From Nitzschia sp. DOCU1 (Eukaryota; Bacillariophyta; Bacillariophyceae; Bacillariales; Bacillariaceae): a DNA stretch of 64,000 nucleotides. The DNA lies in the NCBI GenBank assembly GCA_951394045.1, contig OX596000.1, positions 1,178,001-1,242,000 on the forward strand, given 5' to 3'. Below the pieces are notes generated by a model. It made no database searches and was not told the DNA's origin. It worked only from the letters and a program-made list of their open reading frames with translations. Position numbers and translations under genes: made by a program. This document shows positions 1-10,102 of the stretch, piece by piece; positions within the stretch are counted from its first letter, which is position 1, and each line of letters begins with the position of its first letter.

Positions 1-1560
1 GTCTTCGCCTTCGTTTGGTGGTCGTGGTCGTCGAAACGTGGTAGGGCGACGGTGCAAGTCTCCAAAGAAGTCCAAGGATCCTTCTGATCGATGCATGGCA
101 AAACTGGGTCGAAGATCATCGTCATCGTTGTCAAGAAGATCATCGTGATCTTCTCCAAACGGCACTTCGGGGAGGGACACTTCTTCGTCGTCCTCGCACC
201 ACTTCTTCTTTCCAATGTCCCTGCCTTCCGGCGAAAGGAATCGTTCGGGTCGTCGTATGGGTTTATCCTCCAAGACCATACCGGTGCCGAAGTAACTAGA
301 AAAGGATGTGTGTCCGATTGCGGCAGGCACATTCATGGGAGACGGCGAAGAGACAGGTCGAATATTCGACCTTGTCCCCCCGAGATCCGTATAACAATTG
401 CTACCGCCGGATGAGTACTTCAAATCGTTCAATCCTTCAAATGAATGAAGGGAGTCCGTTTCATCCCAGTTACCATCCGAAGAAGGAAGCTGTTCGTCGT
501 CTCTAGGAAGCTGAAACTCATCCAACTCATCATCATCCTCGTTTTCCTCATCGTCTGCCTCTAAAATGGAGATGATCGTGTGGTGTGAAGACAAGGATAT
601 CAAACTACTGGGATCGTAGTGTGTCGAGTCTCCAAAGTCACTCATTGTGATTTCCGATGACTGGCGCTCTAGTGCACGTCGCCTGTAATCTGACAAGGTG
701 GGTGGGGGCGGCAAGTACGACTTGTGCTGCTGCTTTGTGACACTGGCAAGGCGTCTTCGTTGTTCTCGTCTTCGTTTCAATCGCCTTCGGCAAGCTCTAC
801 CGCGGGCTAGAGCCTGAATCTTGGTAGCCGAAATGCATCTAGTGATTTCCATAGCCTCTCCCCTTCCTCCCTCGCTACCGGTACTGCTGGTGGTACTAGC
901 AGCAGCACCAGAACCACGACGTGAACTTATAGCTGAGGAGAGCGGGGGTCTTCCTGCTGCTCGAGCCTCCTGCAACAACAGCGCGGAAGTTCGAACCGAG
1001 CCTCCATCAATGCTGGAATCGGTTCTACTTGCGACGCTGTGGGTGGATTCATCCATCATTGCTCTCTTCGCTGCGCGTTTGGCAGCGTCTCGGAGTAGGT
1101 GCAGAGTCGCTTCGTGATCACGAACCTCCTTTGTTCGACCACGCAAGGCGACTTGCTGCCACGAAGAACGCTTCAAGTTAAGATTTCGACGAATGCGTTG
1201 GATACTGTCCGTCCTCGTTCTTAGTGGTAGGCAAGGAGTTTCTTCTTTCACCATTGCCGTTCTTTCATTGTTGATGGCAGCATCGCTATGACGATCATCG
1301 CCATCCTCTTCGTCAAGAATCTTGCCGACTTCTAACACAAGCTGCTGTAACAATAACTGTTTTGCAGCATTGCCTTGGGTGCAGCTCTGAAAGACTCGCG
1401 TTCCTGGTTGCCCTTTTCGGTGAAAAATTGACGGAAGAAGCTGGTCAACCGAGGCGGACGACGAGCAGCAGGAATGTTGATCTTGATGCATATCCATCCT
1501 TCTCGGAGGAGGAGAACAGGAAGGGGACGCAGCAGATGACACTGAAATGGATGCCGTCAT
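1..1560 (-). CDS. IQ-motif protein, 3' end beyond window
   Basis: An uninterrupted reading frame of 520 codons starts at the ATG at 1560-1558 and is still open at base 1, so the C-terminus lies outside the window. The only recognisable motif is a calmodulin-binding-type IQ motif at residues 248-258 (I-Q-x3-R-G-x3-R), embedded in a strongly basic helix to about residue 270. The rest is low complexity: Ser-rich N-terminus, basic region near residues 112-165, acidic stretch around residues 325-345 and another acidic run near the window edge. No catalytic domain is visible. A role as a calmodulin-binding scaffold is inference from the single IQ motif. Composition and continuous frame argue for a real gene. 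Confidence 0.7.
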   Translation of the reverse strand, partial: MTASISVSSAASPSCSPPPRRMDMHQDQHSCCSSSASVDQLLPSIFHRKGQPGTRVFQSCTQGNAAKQLLLQQLVLEVGKILDEEDGDDRHSDAAINNERTAMVKEETPCLPLRTRTDSIQRIRRNLNLKRSSWQQVALRGRTKEVRDHEATLHLLRDAAKRAAKRAMMDESTHSVASRTDSSIDGGSVRTSALLLQEARAAGRPPLSSAISSRRGSGAAASTTSSTGSEGGRGEAMEITRCISATKIQALARGRACRRRLKRRREQRRRLASVTKQQHKSYLPPPPTLSDYRRRALERQSSEITMSDFGDSTHYDPSSLISLSSHHTIISILEADDEENEDDDELDEFQLPRDDEQLPSSDGNWDETDSLHSFEGLNDLKYSSGGSNCYTDLGGTRSNIRPVSSPSPMNVPAAIGHTSFSSYFGTGMVLEDKPIRRPERFLSPEGRDIGKKKWCEDDEEVSLPEVPFGEDHDDLLDNDDDDLRPSFAMHRSEGSLDFFGDLHRRPTTFRRPRPPNEGED

Positions 1561-2832
1561 TGCGATAATACCAACAGGGCGATGATGGATGGGGTATCAA
1601 CGGCAGGATCAAGAAATAATGGGGTTTTGTCTCAAATCAATGACGAATGTCGGATAAAATTATTTCTTCAAAAAACAGAGTTGCGAGCTTATGATGATGT
1701 GAGGATGCACTGCGACACCAGAGACTCTGGACTGCCCAAGGGGTTAAAGTCGAACACAAGGAGCTATTAGTTCCCCCCAGAGGAACCAACTACCGGTATC
1801 CATCCTCGGATGGGGTGGGGTTATCTACTTTGACCTGCTGCCCTCGTGAGTGAGTTTCTTATTAAACCCCTTTGGCTCTCGCAGTTCCATTTACGATCAG
1901 ACAATAGCGCTGTACATTTCCCATTGTTCGCAAGGTTCTTACCCCGAAAGATGCTTCAACGACCTAAACAAGTGCCCCTCGCCCCAAAACGTCTCAATTT
2001 GGTCATTGGACTTATTGAAAGATTCCGGTCAGGGTTCCTGGCGGGAACGTCAGGGAGCAATTAACCCACACTGATAGGGTTGTGTGATTGGTTTCTGATT
2101 CGATCCATGCGAAACGACAGCAGTAGTAAATATAAACTATTTAACCCCACAAAACGCTTCCCTTTCTACTTCGCCATCATCTCGTCCTGAATTAAATGCA
2201 CTTATTTATGTCCTCGTCACGCCAGATTTTTGTAGAATGGTGGTAGCGAACTTATCAAAAACGTTCTCCTCTAACAATTAAGCTTGTTTGCGGCCGTGGG
2301 GAGTGTTAAACCGCTACCAGGTACAACGTTATGATACCGTGCACGTGCCTTGGATCGATATGGGCGCTTGATGGTCCCTGGAAATTTCCCGTCCCTCTTC
2401 CATTGTTGCCCACCCCCTCTATGCATACCCATTTTTTGGCTGAGCAGGCCCCCCAAGCCAGTCGCAAATGCCAACACAAAATATCTTGATTGTCGTATTC
2501 GTTTATACTCCATCGCATTGGAATCAAAAATCGTCTCGCCCCGACGATGCAGAGCCATTGCTCTTCAATCAACATTTGATGTCACATCCTCGCTACTAGT
2601 AGTAATCAAGATCATGAGGATGATCAGCATGATGTTTGCGATTGTTTGTGATCCCAGCAATCCAAATATGTTCTTCTGAAACCCAGAGATTCTTGGTGTT
2701 TGTCGTCTATTTGTGTTGGTGCTCACCCCATCAGCATGGCTTGACTGCCGTATTATTCGAATACCTATTTCTGTCACAGGGGTAGAAGAGATAGCTGGTA
2801 AACTATTAAAGGTTTGTTTGTTTGTCGAATAC
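1561..2832. other. intergenic, no supported gene
   Basis: This stretch contains only short overlapping frames on both strands with no recognisable domain, no convincing start context and no plausible splice pairing. It separates the start of the IQ-motif gene from the left repeat of the PLE and may hold the promoter of the IQ-motif gene. I see no RNA gene or repeat here. Confidence 0.5.
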
Positions 2833-3134
2833 CAGATGACAACACTCCCGCAACTGCTGCTACTCACATGGACTCACTTGACCACATTCCCATCCGATGG
2901 CAGCATACCGCTCTACTAAAACTTTTCGAGACTCTTCTGGCCCTCGAGAAACCAAAGGACCTAGCCCGCTGATGAAGCACCTCGCGAAACAACTGCTCCC
3001 ATTGTTCGGAGATGTCCTTGCAATCTCTCCTTGGATAAATATCTACTGTAGATAGTAAGCTCTAGCTACTATCTACTTTAATTGTTGTTACTCGTCGTAC
3101 GGTAGCCTCGCGCCTGCGGCGCTCGGCGGGGGGG
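2833..3134 (+). repeat. PLE left terminal direct repeat (pLTR)
   Basis: This 302-bp block begins with CAGATGACAACACTCC and ends in a G7 tract. It recurs without a visible difference at 6479-6780. It contains a 10-bp perfect hairpin at 3048-3076 and a CTGATGA...GAAA pair at 2969-2989 resembling a hammerhead core. It probably carries the promoter of the downstream ORF1, whose ATG lies 35 bp after the repeat. Confidence 0.85.
3048..3076 (+). other. perfect 10-bp hairpin in PLE repeat
   Basis: GTAGATAGTA and TACTATCTAC form a perfect 10-bp stem around the 9-nt loop AGCTCTAGC. The same hairpin is in the right repeat at 6694-6722. Terminal hairpins can mark RT recognition or RNA processing sites; that role is inference. 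Confidence 0.6.
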
Positions 3135-3168
3135 ATTCATTATAACAACAACAATATTGTGACCGATC

Positions 3169-4482
3169 ATGGCAGATATGAATAAACGAGTCCGCATTGA
3201 TGACTCTGCCAGAAATAACTCGACTGAGGCCAAATCACCGCTAAGCCAAGCTGAGTTTTTTATTCGTAACCATGTCGAGTCGCTCCAACGTGAAATTGCA
3301 GACATTCTTGTCCGTTTGGGATTGCAACACCTTCGTTTGCAAATAAAGTTGTTCCACAAGCTTGCTGCCGGCAAGAAACTGGAATCTGACCCCACTTTTA
3401 TCCCAAAGTCCACTCGTGTTGCCTTTCGTTTCAGCGTGACGAAAGAAGTGGAACAGCTCCCGGAGTTTCAAGAGCTGTTGGACGAGACCAACTCGGAATT
3501 GGAAACCTTTCGTCTGAAATTAAAAGACAAAGTGCTTGCAGCAACCAAACTGGAAATCAAATGCTGCACTAAAGCCATCCAAACCGACCTCGCCCGCTCC
3601 CTGCGGCTTGCTATCCAAGCATTCCTTATCGGAGCTGGCAAACCCTTGACACTGATTGAGCAGAAAGCCCGTGTCCTCATTGACAACTACCATGAGGCAC
3701 TTTTGAAGCACACCGACCTCAAGAAGAGGCAATTCATCGAATTATACCAAACGACGAATAATGTGACTCTACCAGATAGCTCCCCTGCTGCTGCCGAAAC
3801 CAATGATGCGGCAGACCACAGCATTGGTATGGAACTCCTTGGCATGCGCCGAGCAGCCCCACAACCTGTGCCTGTGGAATCAGATGTAGTTCAAATCAAG
3901 CGAGCTGTGGAATCTATCTTTGTCTCTGCCTTTGACATCTACTCAAAGCAGCATAAAGAAAATGAAATCTCCTTTGCCCTTAAAAAACTTTCAACAGCGT
4001 ATTTTACCGAAAAAGCCACGGAAGATGCCATGATGGAGGTTGATAATGAACTACCTGTCAGCCGTGACCAGCTGGACACTCTCATCCGAAAGAAGACCGA
4101 AGAGAGTACCAAGGCGCTTCGCTTGGAGATCGAAGCTCTTAAACACCAACGCACCCAGCAAGGTCCTCGGCCCAAAAACAACAAGGCAAAAAACCAAGGG
4201 AGGGGCCGACGCCGCCGCGCCGCGGCGCCTCGAAGAAAAAAGAAAATCCGGAATCACAGTCATCCGGTGTCCCGCAGCAATCCGACCGCAACCAGCAACC
4301 CAAAGGCCAAAAAGCCGGCGTTGCCGCCAACGATTCTACCGGAGACAACACCAACAAAACCAAGCCGAAACGTCGACCACGCGGGAGATCAAGATCGAAC
4401 TCTCGCGGATCCAAGAACGCAAAGCAAAGACCAGTGCCGCAATCCTAAAGCGCATTTCCACTGCCTATGGATTCATTGCTGA
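3169..4482 (+). CDS. PLE ORF1, basic coiled-coil-like protein
   Basis: The frame starts with ATG 35 bp after the left repeat and codes for 437 residues as read. It is rich in Lys, Glu and Leu with long helical, probably coiled-coil stretches (residues about 20-180), then a basic Lys/Arg/Pro/Asn tail after residue about 325, as expected for a nucleic-acid-binding ORF1. I recognise no catalytic domain. The last 90 residues in this frame look unnatural. One frame over, from about 4190, the sequence gives a smoother Lys/Ser/Arg/Asn-rich basic tail ending at TAA 4446-4448. The likely switch point is the A6 run at 4188-4193, where one base may be missing. ORF1 is a retroelement gene, not a host gene. 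Confidence 0.6.
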   Translation: MADMNKRVRIDDSARNNSTEAKSPLSQAEFFIRNHVESLQREIADILVRLGLQHLRLQIKLFHKLAAGKKLESDPTFIPKSTRVAFRFSVTKEVEQLPEFQELLDETNSELETFRLKLKDKVLAATKLEIKCCTKAIQTDLARSLRLAIQAFLIGAGKPLTLIEQKARVLIDNYHEALLKHTDLKKRQFIELYQTTNNVTLPDSSPAAAETNDAADHSIGMELLGMRRAAPQPVPVESDVVQIKRAVESIFVSAFDIYSKQHKENEISFALKKLSTAYFTEKATEDAMMEVDNELPVSRDQLDTLIRKKTEESTKALRLEIEALKHQRTQQGPRPKNNKAKNQGRGRRRRAAAPRRKKKIRNHSHPVSRSNPTATSNPKAKKPALPPTILPETTPTKPSRNVDHAGDQDRTLADPRTQSKDQCRNPKAHFHCLWIHC

Positions 4483-4528
4483 TCCGCACTGCTCAACCTC
4501 CGCCAATGCCCAAGCCTATCTTGCCTCC

Positions 4529-6449
4529 ATGCCAGCCTGGTACTACTTTACCAGGCCTACCAACCTCGCATTTCATGACCTCACTACCCGCCTTGTTCCC
4601 CCCAAGAACCTAAAATCCCTATTAGGACTTGGTTTACAATTCTGTCCCACGCCTCGGTACACCAATCCTTGGACCCGAATTGCAACTGAGACCATGCCTC
4701 GCTTTCAGCGAGACTTAGAATTGAAGTTCTACTTTGGTGGTGATCCTCTACCCTCGGAGGACACTGGATTTAACATGAGAATGTACATCCGGTCCATGTG
4801 GCGCCCACCACCATGGACCATCCCACCAAGTATCAACCAACGCTTTGGGCGCTTCTCCAATGGCCTTCGAGCCCTCTTCAAGAAGCGCGTGGCCGGAGTA
4901 ATCTGCTCCCTTGCCAACAACATGCCCTTGCACAACTGCAAAAAATACAGATTTCTTGATCGTTCAGTGCGACAAAAATCTTGGGCCAGCCATCATTGAA
5001 CGCCATGAATATATCCTCATGGCCTTCCGGGACCACCTCTCGGATGCTACGACCTACCGCCATATCTCTCCTATGGAACGACAGATGAAGATTTCTCAGA
5101 TCCGTGCATCCATCAAAAACTGGATTCAGCAGTTCCAAACTATTTTGGAGCCCCACGAGAAGAAATTCCTGACCAAGTCCCTTGCGACCAACGAAACCCC
5201 ACTCCCAGTCTTCTACCTCACCATGAAGGTACACAAGACTCCGCTGAAATCCCGACCTATTATATCCTGCAGTGGCTCACTTCTCCAGCCTCTTGGTATC
5301 TGGATCGACCACATCCTGCAGCGAATTGCACAACGCCAACGCTCCTACTTTAAGAGCTCGTTTGAGTTGAAAACCGAACTTGTTTCACTTGAACTCCCAG
5401 CTGGCGTCTCACTGTTCACCGCTGATGCTGTATCAATGTACACCAATATCCCCACTGATTCTGCTCTTCAAGTCATCGGTGACTACCTGAACAACAATCA
5501 AGCTGATTTTCCTGATGTCCCTATTGCTGCCCTCATGCATGCACTCCGACTGGTTATGAAAAACAATGTTTTCACCTTCGGGGACACCACCTGGCTCCAA
5601 CTCTGTGGCACCGCCATGGGCACACCACCCGCCCCGCCATATGCCACCCTCTACTATGCCATCCATGAAAATCTTTTCCTTGACCAACTTGCAGAGAACC
5701 TGGTATTCTACCGCCGCTTCATTGATGATGTTTTTGGCATCTGGCGGCACTCCAATGACCCCATTCTTGATTCCAACCGCTGGACTTATCTCCAAGCTCG
5801 TATGAATGCCTTCCATGGCCTTGAATGGGAATTTTCGGACCGTAGACAGTCAGCCGACTTCATGGACCTGACAATCTCCATTGCCGGCTCACGACTGACT
5901 ACTACTCTCTACGAAAAATGCCAAAACCTTTACCTCTACATCTCTCCCCACTCAGCACATCCTCCTGGCCTCATCACTGGGGTTGTCATGGGTGGGATTC
6001 ATAGGATCTACACCCTTTGTTCCGACCCAAACGATGCCCACTGTCGCACCAAGCTACTTTACTTGCGCCTCTTGGCCTGTGGCTGGAAGCCCGAGTCCCT
6101 GTGCCCACTCTTTGCCAAGGCAATCAAGAAAGCCCAAAGCAATGATAGGCCCACCCTCGACCAACCAAAGAATGATGATCCACGCATTTTCTTTCACGTG
6201 CAGTACCATCCTCAAGACCCTCCATCTTCCACTTTGCAACGATGTTGGAAACAATTCTTGGCTCGACCGCCATATTCGAAACCCCTACTGGCCTACCGCA
6301 ACCACACTAATGCTCTTGTTGGTTTAGACCGAATGATCGTGGCCTACAAACGCCCACCGAATCTTGGCAACCTCCTCTCTTACCGGAAGCTGCGGCCCAG
6401 TGCAAAAGGCCCCCCTGTTTCGTCCTACCTCCCTGGGACTAGAAACTAG
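4529..6449 (+). pseudogene. PLE reverse transcriptase, one frame break
   Basis: The first in-frame ATG after ORF1 is at 4529. The N-terminal part has the LLGLGLQFCPTP-type motif seen in PLE RTs. The frame changes at an A6 run (4940-4945): removing one A makes 4529-6449 a single frame of about 639 residues. Downstream are C-D-K-N-L-G-P near 4967, R-P-I-I-S near 5258, the F-T-A-D-A-V-S-M-Y-T box near 5420, G-T-A-M-G-T near 5608 and the catalytic F-I-D-D box at 5718-5729. The C-terminus has the Y-K-R-P-P-N-L-x-N-L-L motif that normally precedes a GIY-YIG domain, but the ORF stops there. I list it as a pseudogene because it is broken as written; a homopolymer assembly error is possible. Confidence 0.75.
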
Positions 6450-6478
6450 GCGGGGCCATCTTGCTTTGCCCTTCCACT

Positions 6479-6780
6479 CAGATGACAACACTCCCGCAAC
6501 TGCTGCTACTCACATGGACTCACTTGACCACATTCCCATCCGATGGCAGCATACCGCTCTACTAAAACTTTTCGAGACTCTTCTGGCCCTCGAGAAACCA
6601 AAGGACCTAGCCCGCTGATGAAGCACCTCGCGAAACAACTGCTCCCATTGTTCGGAGATGTCCTTGCAATCTCTCCTTGGATAAATATCTACTGTAGATA
6701 GTAAGCTCTAGCTACTATCTACTTTAATTGTTGTTACTCGTCGTACGGTAGCCTCGCGCCTGCGGCGCTCGGCGGGGGGG
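6479..6780 (+). repeat. PLE right terminal direct repeat
   Basis: Second copy of the 302-bp repeat at 2833-3134, same orientation, identical by eye and of the same length. It starts 30 bp after the RT stop codon and its G tract is longer (12 G, 6774-6785). Confidence 0.85.
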
Positions 6781-7176
6781 GGGGGTCCATAATCTACTGC
6801 TACTATAGTACTATATCAAGACACTGCCGTAGCACTATGCGACCAACCGGGGCACCCAGTGGTTGATTGTCGCCGTATACCGATTCCCAGGGGGAACTTT
6901 GGCAGGAGCGCATTGTGAAGACTTGAAGCGGAATTTACTCGACGACATTTCGATAAAGGCGGCGAATCATCCGGATATAAATAAGAAACCGAGACCCCCC
7001 CCCCAACAAGTAGCAATCATTTCTGTTGGTGGTCGTTTATCGATGTGATCTCTTACAAACTGACAGGGCACAGTCAGTATTACAAATGGCCAAGTTGGAA
7101 ACTTGATCTTCGCACCTCAAAAGTCTAGTGGTATCGTAAAGGATTTCGTCACGAGGGTGGTAATTTTCAAATCTGA
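6781..7176. other. intergenic between PLE and MITE
   Basis: Short frames only, with no recognisable product. The stretch lies between the PLE right repeat and the MITE left end; I see no further structure. Confidence 0.4.
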
Positions 7177-7865
7177 GGCCCGGTTCCCGCGCCCTCGCGT
7201 ATTCTCCATTCTCGCATTCTCGCAATTTTTCACGAGACGAGAACCGGTGCGTTCCAGCGGAGGGTGCGAATTCTCGTATTCTCGCAACAACGGAAGTAGG
7301 ACAGACAAACAACGCCGAACCTGATTGTGTAGGTAGTAAAAGCACCACAAAAATCTTGTTCTTCACTTTCAACTCGACTCCTCTCCGATCATGTCTACTC
7401 TTTCTGATCATGCCCATGCTACAACACCAGCAAAAGGTAGCAAAAGGAGCCCTAATGAACTACCGGAGGATCTCAAGACTCTTGATGTCGAGGGAAAGAA
7501 CACGAAAGCGGTTGTAGAGACAGTGCAACACTACGAGGTACAACAATGAATAGGTGCCGAATGGGGCGCCATGATAATGTTAAAGTTGTAGACTCTGTGT
7601 TGAGCCGAGGGGGGCAAGCATCTTAGTAAGAGTAGCAAGTTGTGTGCGTTGCGACGGCGGGAGTGCCACGCGGAAGTAAGATGATGGTTACGAGAATGCG
7701 AGAAAATTGCGAGAAAACGAGAGAGCACGGACGAAAAGTGGCAAGACCATTCTCGTATTCTCGCAAAATTCTCACATTCGGACTCAATGGACTGGTTTTA
7801 GATTAAAATATGACTTAAAAAATTTGCGAGAATGCGAGAATACGCGAGGGCGCGGGAACCGGGCC
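7177..7865 (+). mobile_element. Harbinger-like MITE (689 bp)
   Basis: The ends are inverted repeats: 7177-7206 and 7836-7865 match over 30 bp, beginning GGCCCGGTTCCCGCG. After that both arms contain short 'ATTCTCGC' iterations. A 3-bp TGA flanks both sides (7174-7176 and 7866-7868), fitting the T-N-A target duplication and GG-start termini known for PIF/Harbinger elements. No transposase is present, so it would be a non-autonomous deletion derivative. The family assignment is inference from end sequence and TSD length. Confidence 0.7.
7391..7549 (+). CDS. short ORF inside MITE, possible transposon-gene remnant
   Basis: ATG to TGA, 52 codons, hydrophilic Lys/Glu/Thr-rich product with no recognisable domain. 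It sits centrally in the MITE and may be the N-terminal remnant of a gene of the parent element, or chance. No expression signal is visible. Confidence 0.25.
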   Translation: MSTLSDHAHATTPAKGSKRSPNELPEDLKTLDVEGKNTKAVVETVQHYEVQQ

Positions 7866-8186
7866 TGAATAAATGGTACAGTATGTTTGCTGGTGTGAGC
7901 TGACGCCTAACCAAAAATTCTTGGGCTTATTTGAAAAGAAAAATTGGCGTCGACGAATAATATGCAACCGATCGCCTTTTTTGTGCCGGAAATTTGTTGA
8001 ATTCATGCATAGTGGCACATTTGTCACGAAATTGCTGTCAAAGAAATTGGCGCCATCATTTTCGTTACCTTTTCGTCGGTGTTGCTAAATTGGATACATC
8101 ATGCCGGCATCGGAGGACAAGGTTTGGCCACAATTTTCCTTTACTTTGTCGCGTTCCTATTATTATTTCACTCCATCCGAATTGAA

Positions 8187-9098
8187 ATGATGCTTCAAAG
8201 TAGTGCTAGTACATGTACATTCCTTGTGCTCATCTTGATGAGCCTTGCCTCCTCCGCCGAGTCCATCATCCTTGAGCGGAATCATCAGAATGTGAATGAT
8301 GGGGAAATGGTGTATTTGGAGGATGATATGGAAGACGAGAAACTGTCGCCGTTGAACAATCTTCGTAAAGCTGTTGGGGAACATCGACACTTGGAAGGAC
8401 AGGCTCCGAAATCAAAGATCATTTCCAAGGGAGCGGATGACACGGAAGACAGATATATCCGCTCATCGGCCCGATCTTCTTCCAACGGAGAGATAGATAT
8501 TAGTCGAGGAACGTACTTGGCTGCATCAAAAGCAAAGTCTGCTAACGCAGCCAAACCGTCCAAAAAGAGCAAAGATCGCGAGGACGCCGAGGATCAGGTG
8601 CTATCCAGTGTCCAAACCAGTGCGCCAAGCATCTCCCCGGAGCCGACGGGTTCGAATATGCCATCCAAGATGCCGAGCATTTCCCCACAGCCGACCGATT
8701 CCAAAATGCCATCCCGTGAGCCGTCTCCCAAGCCGTCCCCAGGGCCATCCGACATGCCATCCGACATGCCCAGCACCGAAATTGAAGGTGAATGTGCTTC
8801 TCGCGTGTATGAAATGAAAAACATGGGGCCAAAGGGGATTTGTTGGGGCGAGGCCAACACTAAAGCACCTCTTTATGGCTTTACCACTGGTTCAGATTGT
8901 GGGCTTGGGCTTAAAATCTCGAGTCCCGATGAATATGGATTCGATCCTTTTTGTTGCTCTTGCTGTTGCAACATTGAGGCTGACCAACCACAATGTGTCT
9001 CCCAAAGTGTCTGTGTCAAGGCCCAAAAAGGCAACAGCCGTATGCGAATGCTCGAGCACGTGGAAGATGAGGATGTGCCAGGCTTTTTGCTTTGGTAG
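8187..9098 (+). CDS. predicted secreted protein with Pro-Ser-Met repeats
   Basis: The 303-residue product starts at the tandem ATGs at 8187/8190; the open frame further upstream has no ATG. The N-terminus is a classical signal peptide: hydrophobic core at residues 10-22, then a small-residue cleavage site. A charged, Ser/Lys-rich middle follows. At about residues 143-198 there are repeats of the type P-S-x-x-P-S / M-P-S, a spacer typical of diatom secreted or wall-associated proteins. The C-terminal 100 residues are Cys-rich (C-C-S-C-C-C near residue 255 and further cysteines), suggesting a disulphide-bonded extracellular domain that I do not recognise. It is a single exon. A cell-surface or extracellular role is inference. 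Confidence 0.7.
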   Translation: MMLQSSASTCTFLVLILMSLASSAESIILERNHQNVNDGEMVYLEDDMEDEKLSPLNNLRKAVGEHRHLEGQAPKSKIISKGADDTEDRYIRSSARSSSNGEIDISRGTYLAASKAKSANAAKPSKKSKDREDAEDQVLSSVQTSAPSISPEPTGSNMPSKMPSISPQPTDSKMPSREPSPKPSPGPSDMPSDMPSTEIEGECASRVYEMKNMGPKGICWGEANTKAPLYGFTTGSDCGLGLKISSPDEYGFDPFCCSCCCNIEADQPQCVSQSVCVKAQKGNSRMRMLEHVEDEDVPGFLLW

Positions 9099-9165
9099 GC
9101 CTTTGTCGATCACTATTTGTCACCACCACCCATTCTATGTTTGCAAAGTATCCTGGCTTTAGTAG

Positions 9166-10102
9166 CATAAAGTAGCACCTCAATGCATTTTGTCTTGTAC
9201 GGCTTGGAACGCTTTGGCATCCATTTCCTGCTTTTTGGTAAACGTTGACGCCAATTGGATCATCGGTCTTGACGAGTACCATCGTATCTCGCAAAACGGG
9301 GCGAAATGAGGGCTTTCTCTTTGCGCCCGGGTTAACGTCAATCGGATCGCACGGCACTCGAGTGCTGCCATGCAAAGTGCCGCTTTCTCTTTTTGCATAG
9401 CACTCATGTGCCATCCTTTTCCATGCCCGATCGAAAGGGAGTCACTTTTTCCTACCCCGAGAAAGCCTACCAGACTATTATATCATGGAAGAAAGTGCCA
9501 TGCAAGAAAGAAAGGTGGCATTTTGCATGACATCACTCGCGATTCTCGAAACGGCGTAAAAATAGAGGTGTATCTTTTCCGTAACGCGCTCGGTTAAGCC
9601 AAACTTGCAAATTGCGTGCCGCTCGAGCGGCACCCAATTTTTTGGATGCCGCTCGAGTGGCACCCAATTTTTTGGCATGCCGCTCGAGTGGCACGCGATT
9701 CTGCTCAACGTATTTCGCCAGTCTAGTCCGACTAAGTTGACCACGTTATCTCGACGCTATGGCGTTGGAGTTGAACCGAGATAACAGTGTAGGGGTACAG
9801 CAAACACCGAAGAATCTTCTTCGTTGGATCGACATAAAGCGGGACTGCTTTTAGGTTATGAGTCAAAATGGCACGACCGATTGACCGCTAAAAGTCGTTC
9901 GTGACTGTGTTGGAGGCATATGTGTGTCGTGCAAGCTCCGGTTGGATCTTTCCAAAATGGCGAAGCCCGCGATCCTGGTACTTTCCCCTCTTTCTTCCGA
10001 AGACTACGACGACGACCGCAGTCAAAAAATCCTTAACCTCGCATTCACAAACACATCGACGGCAAAGTAAGCTTTGTTATAACAACAACTACTACAATTA
10101 TC
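9166..10102. other. intergenic with palindromic repeats
   Basis: No supported gene. It holds the three-copy palindromic repeat at 9616-9694 and several further GTGCC/GGCAC motifs (for example around 9353-9400). The last 200 bp are the upstream region of the J-domain gene. Confidence 0.4.
9616..9694. repeat. three tandem copies of an 18-bp palindrome
   Basis: The first copy, 9616-9633, is the perfect palindrome GTGCCGCTCGAGCGGCAC. Copies at 9646-9663 and 9677-9694 are the same with one or two changes. The spacers are alike (CCAATTTTTTGG). The period is about 30 bp. They could be operator-like protein sites or a small satellite; function unknown. Confidence 0.75.

Larger units (their letters stand above)
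2833..6780 (+). mobile_element. Penelope-like retroelement with terminal direct repeats
   Basis: The unit consists of a 302-bp repeat, an ORF1, a reverse-transcriptase ORF and a second copy of the same 302-bp repeat (offset exactly 3646 bp). By eye the two repeats are identical, which suggests a recent insertion. PLEs characteristically carry LTR-like direct repeats formed by tandem partial copies. The RT has the PLE-type D-K-N-L-G motif and F-I-D-D box, and ends without a GIY-YIG endonuclease domain, as in endonuclease-deficient PLEs (Athena, Coprina). No target-site duplication could be fixed because the right repeat runs into a G12 tract. Confidence 0.8.

Noticed and set aside
4040..4528. 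Reading frame overlapping the end of ORF1, continuous with the RT frame
   Set aside because: The overlapping part is Arg/Gln-rich and unnatural; the plausible RT start is the ATG at 4529, after ORF1 ends.
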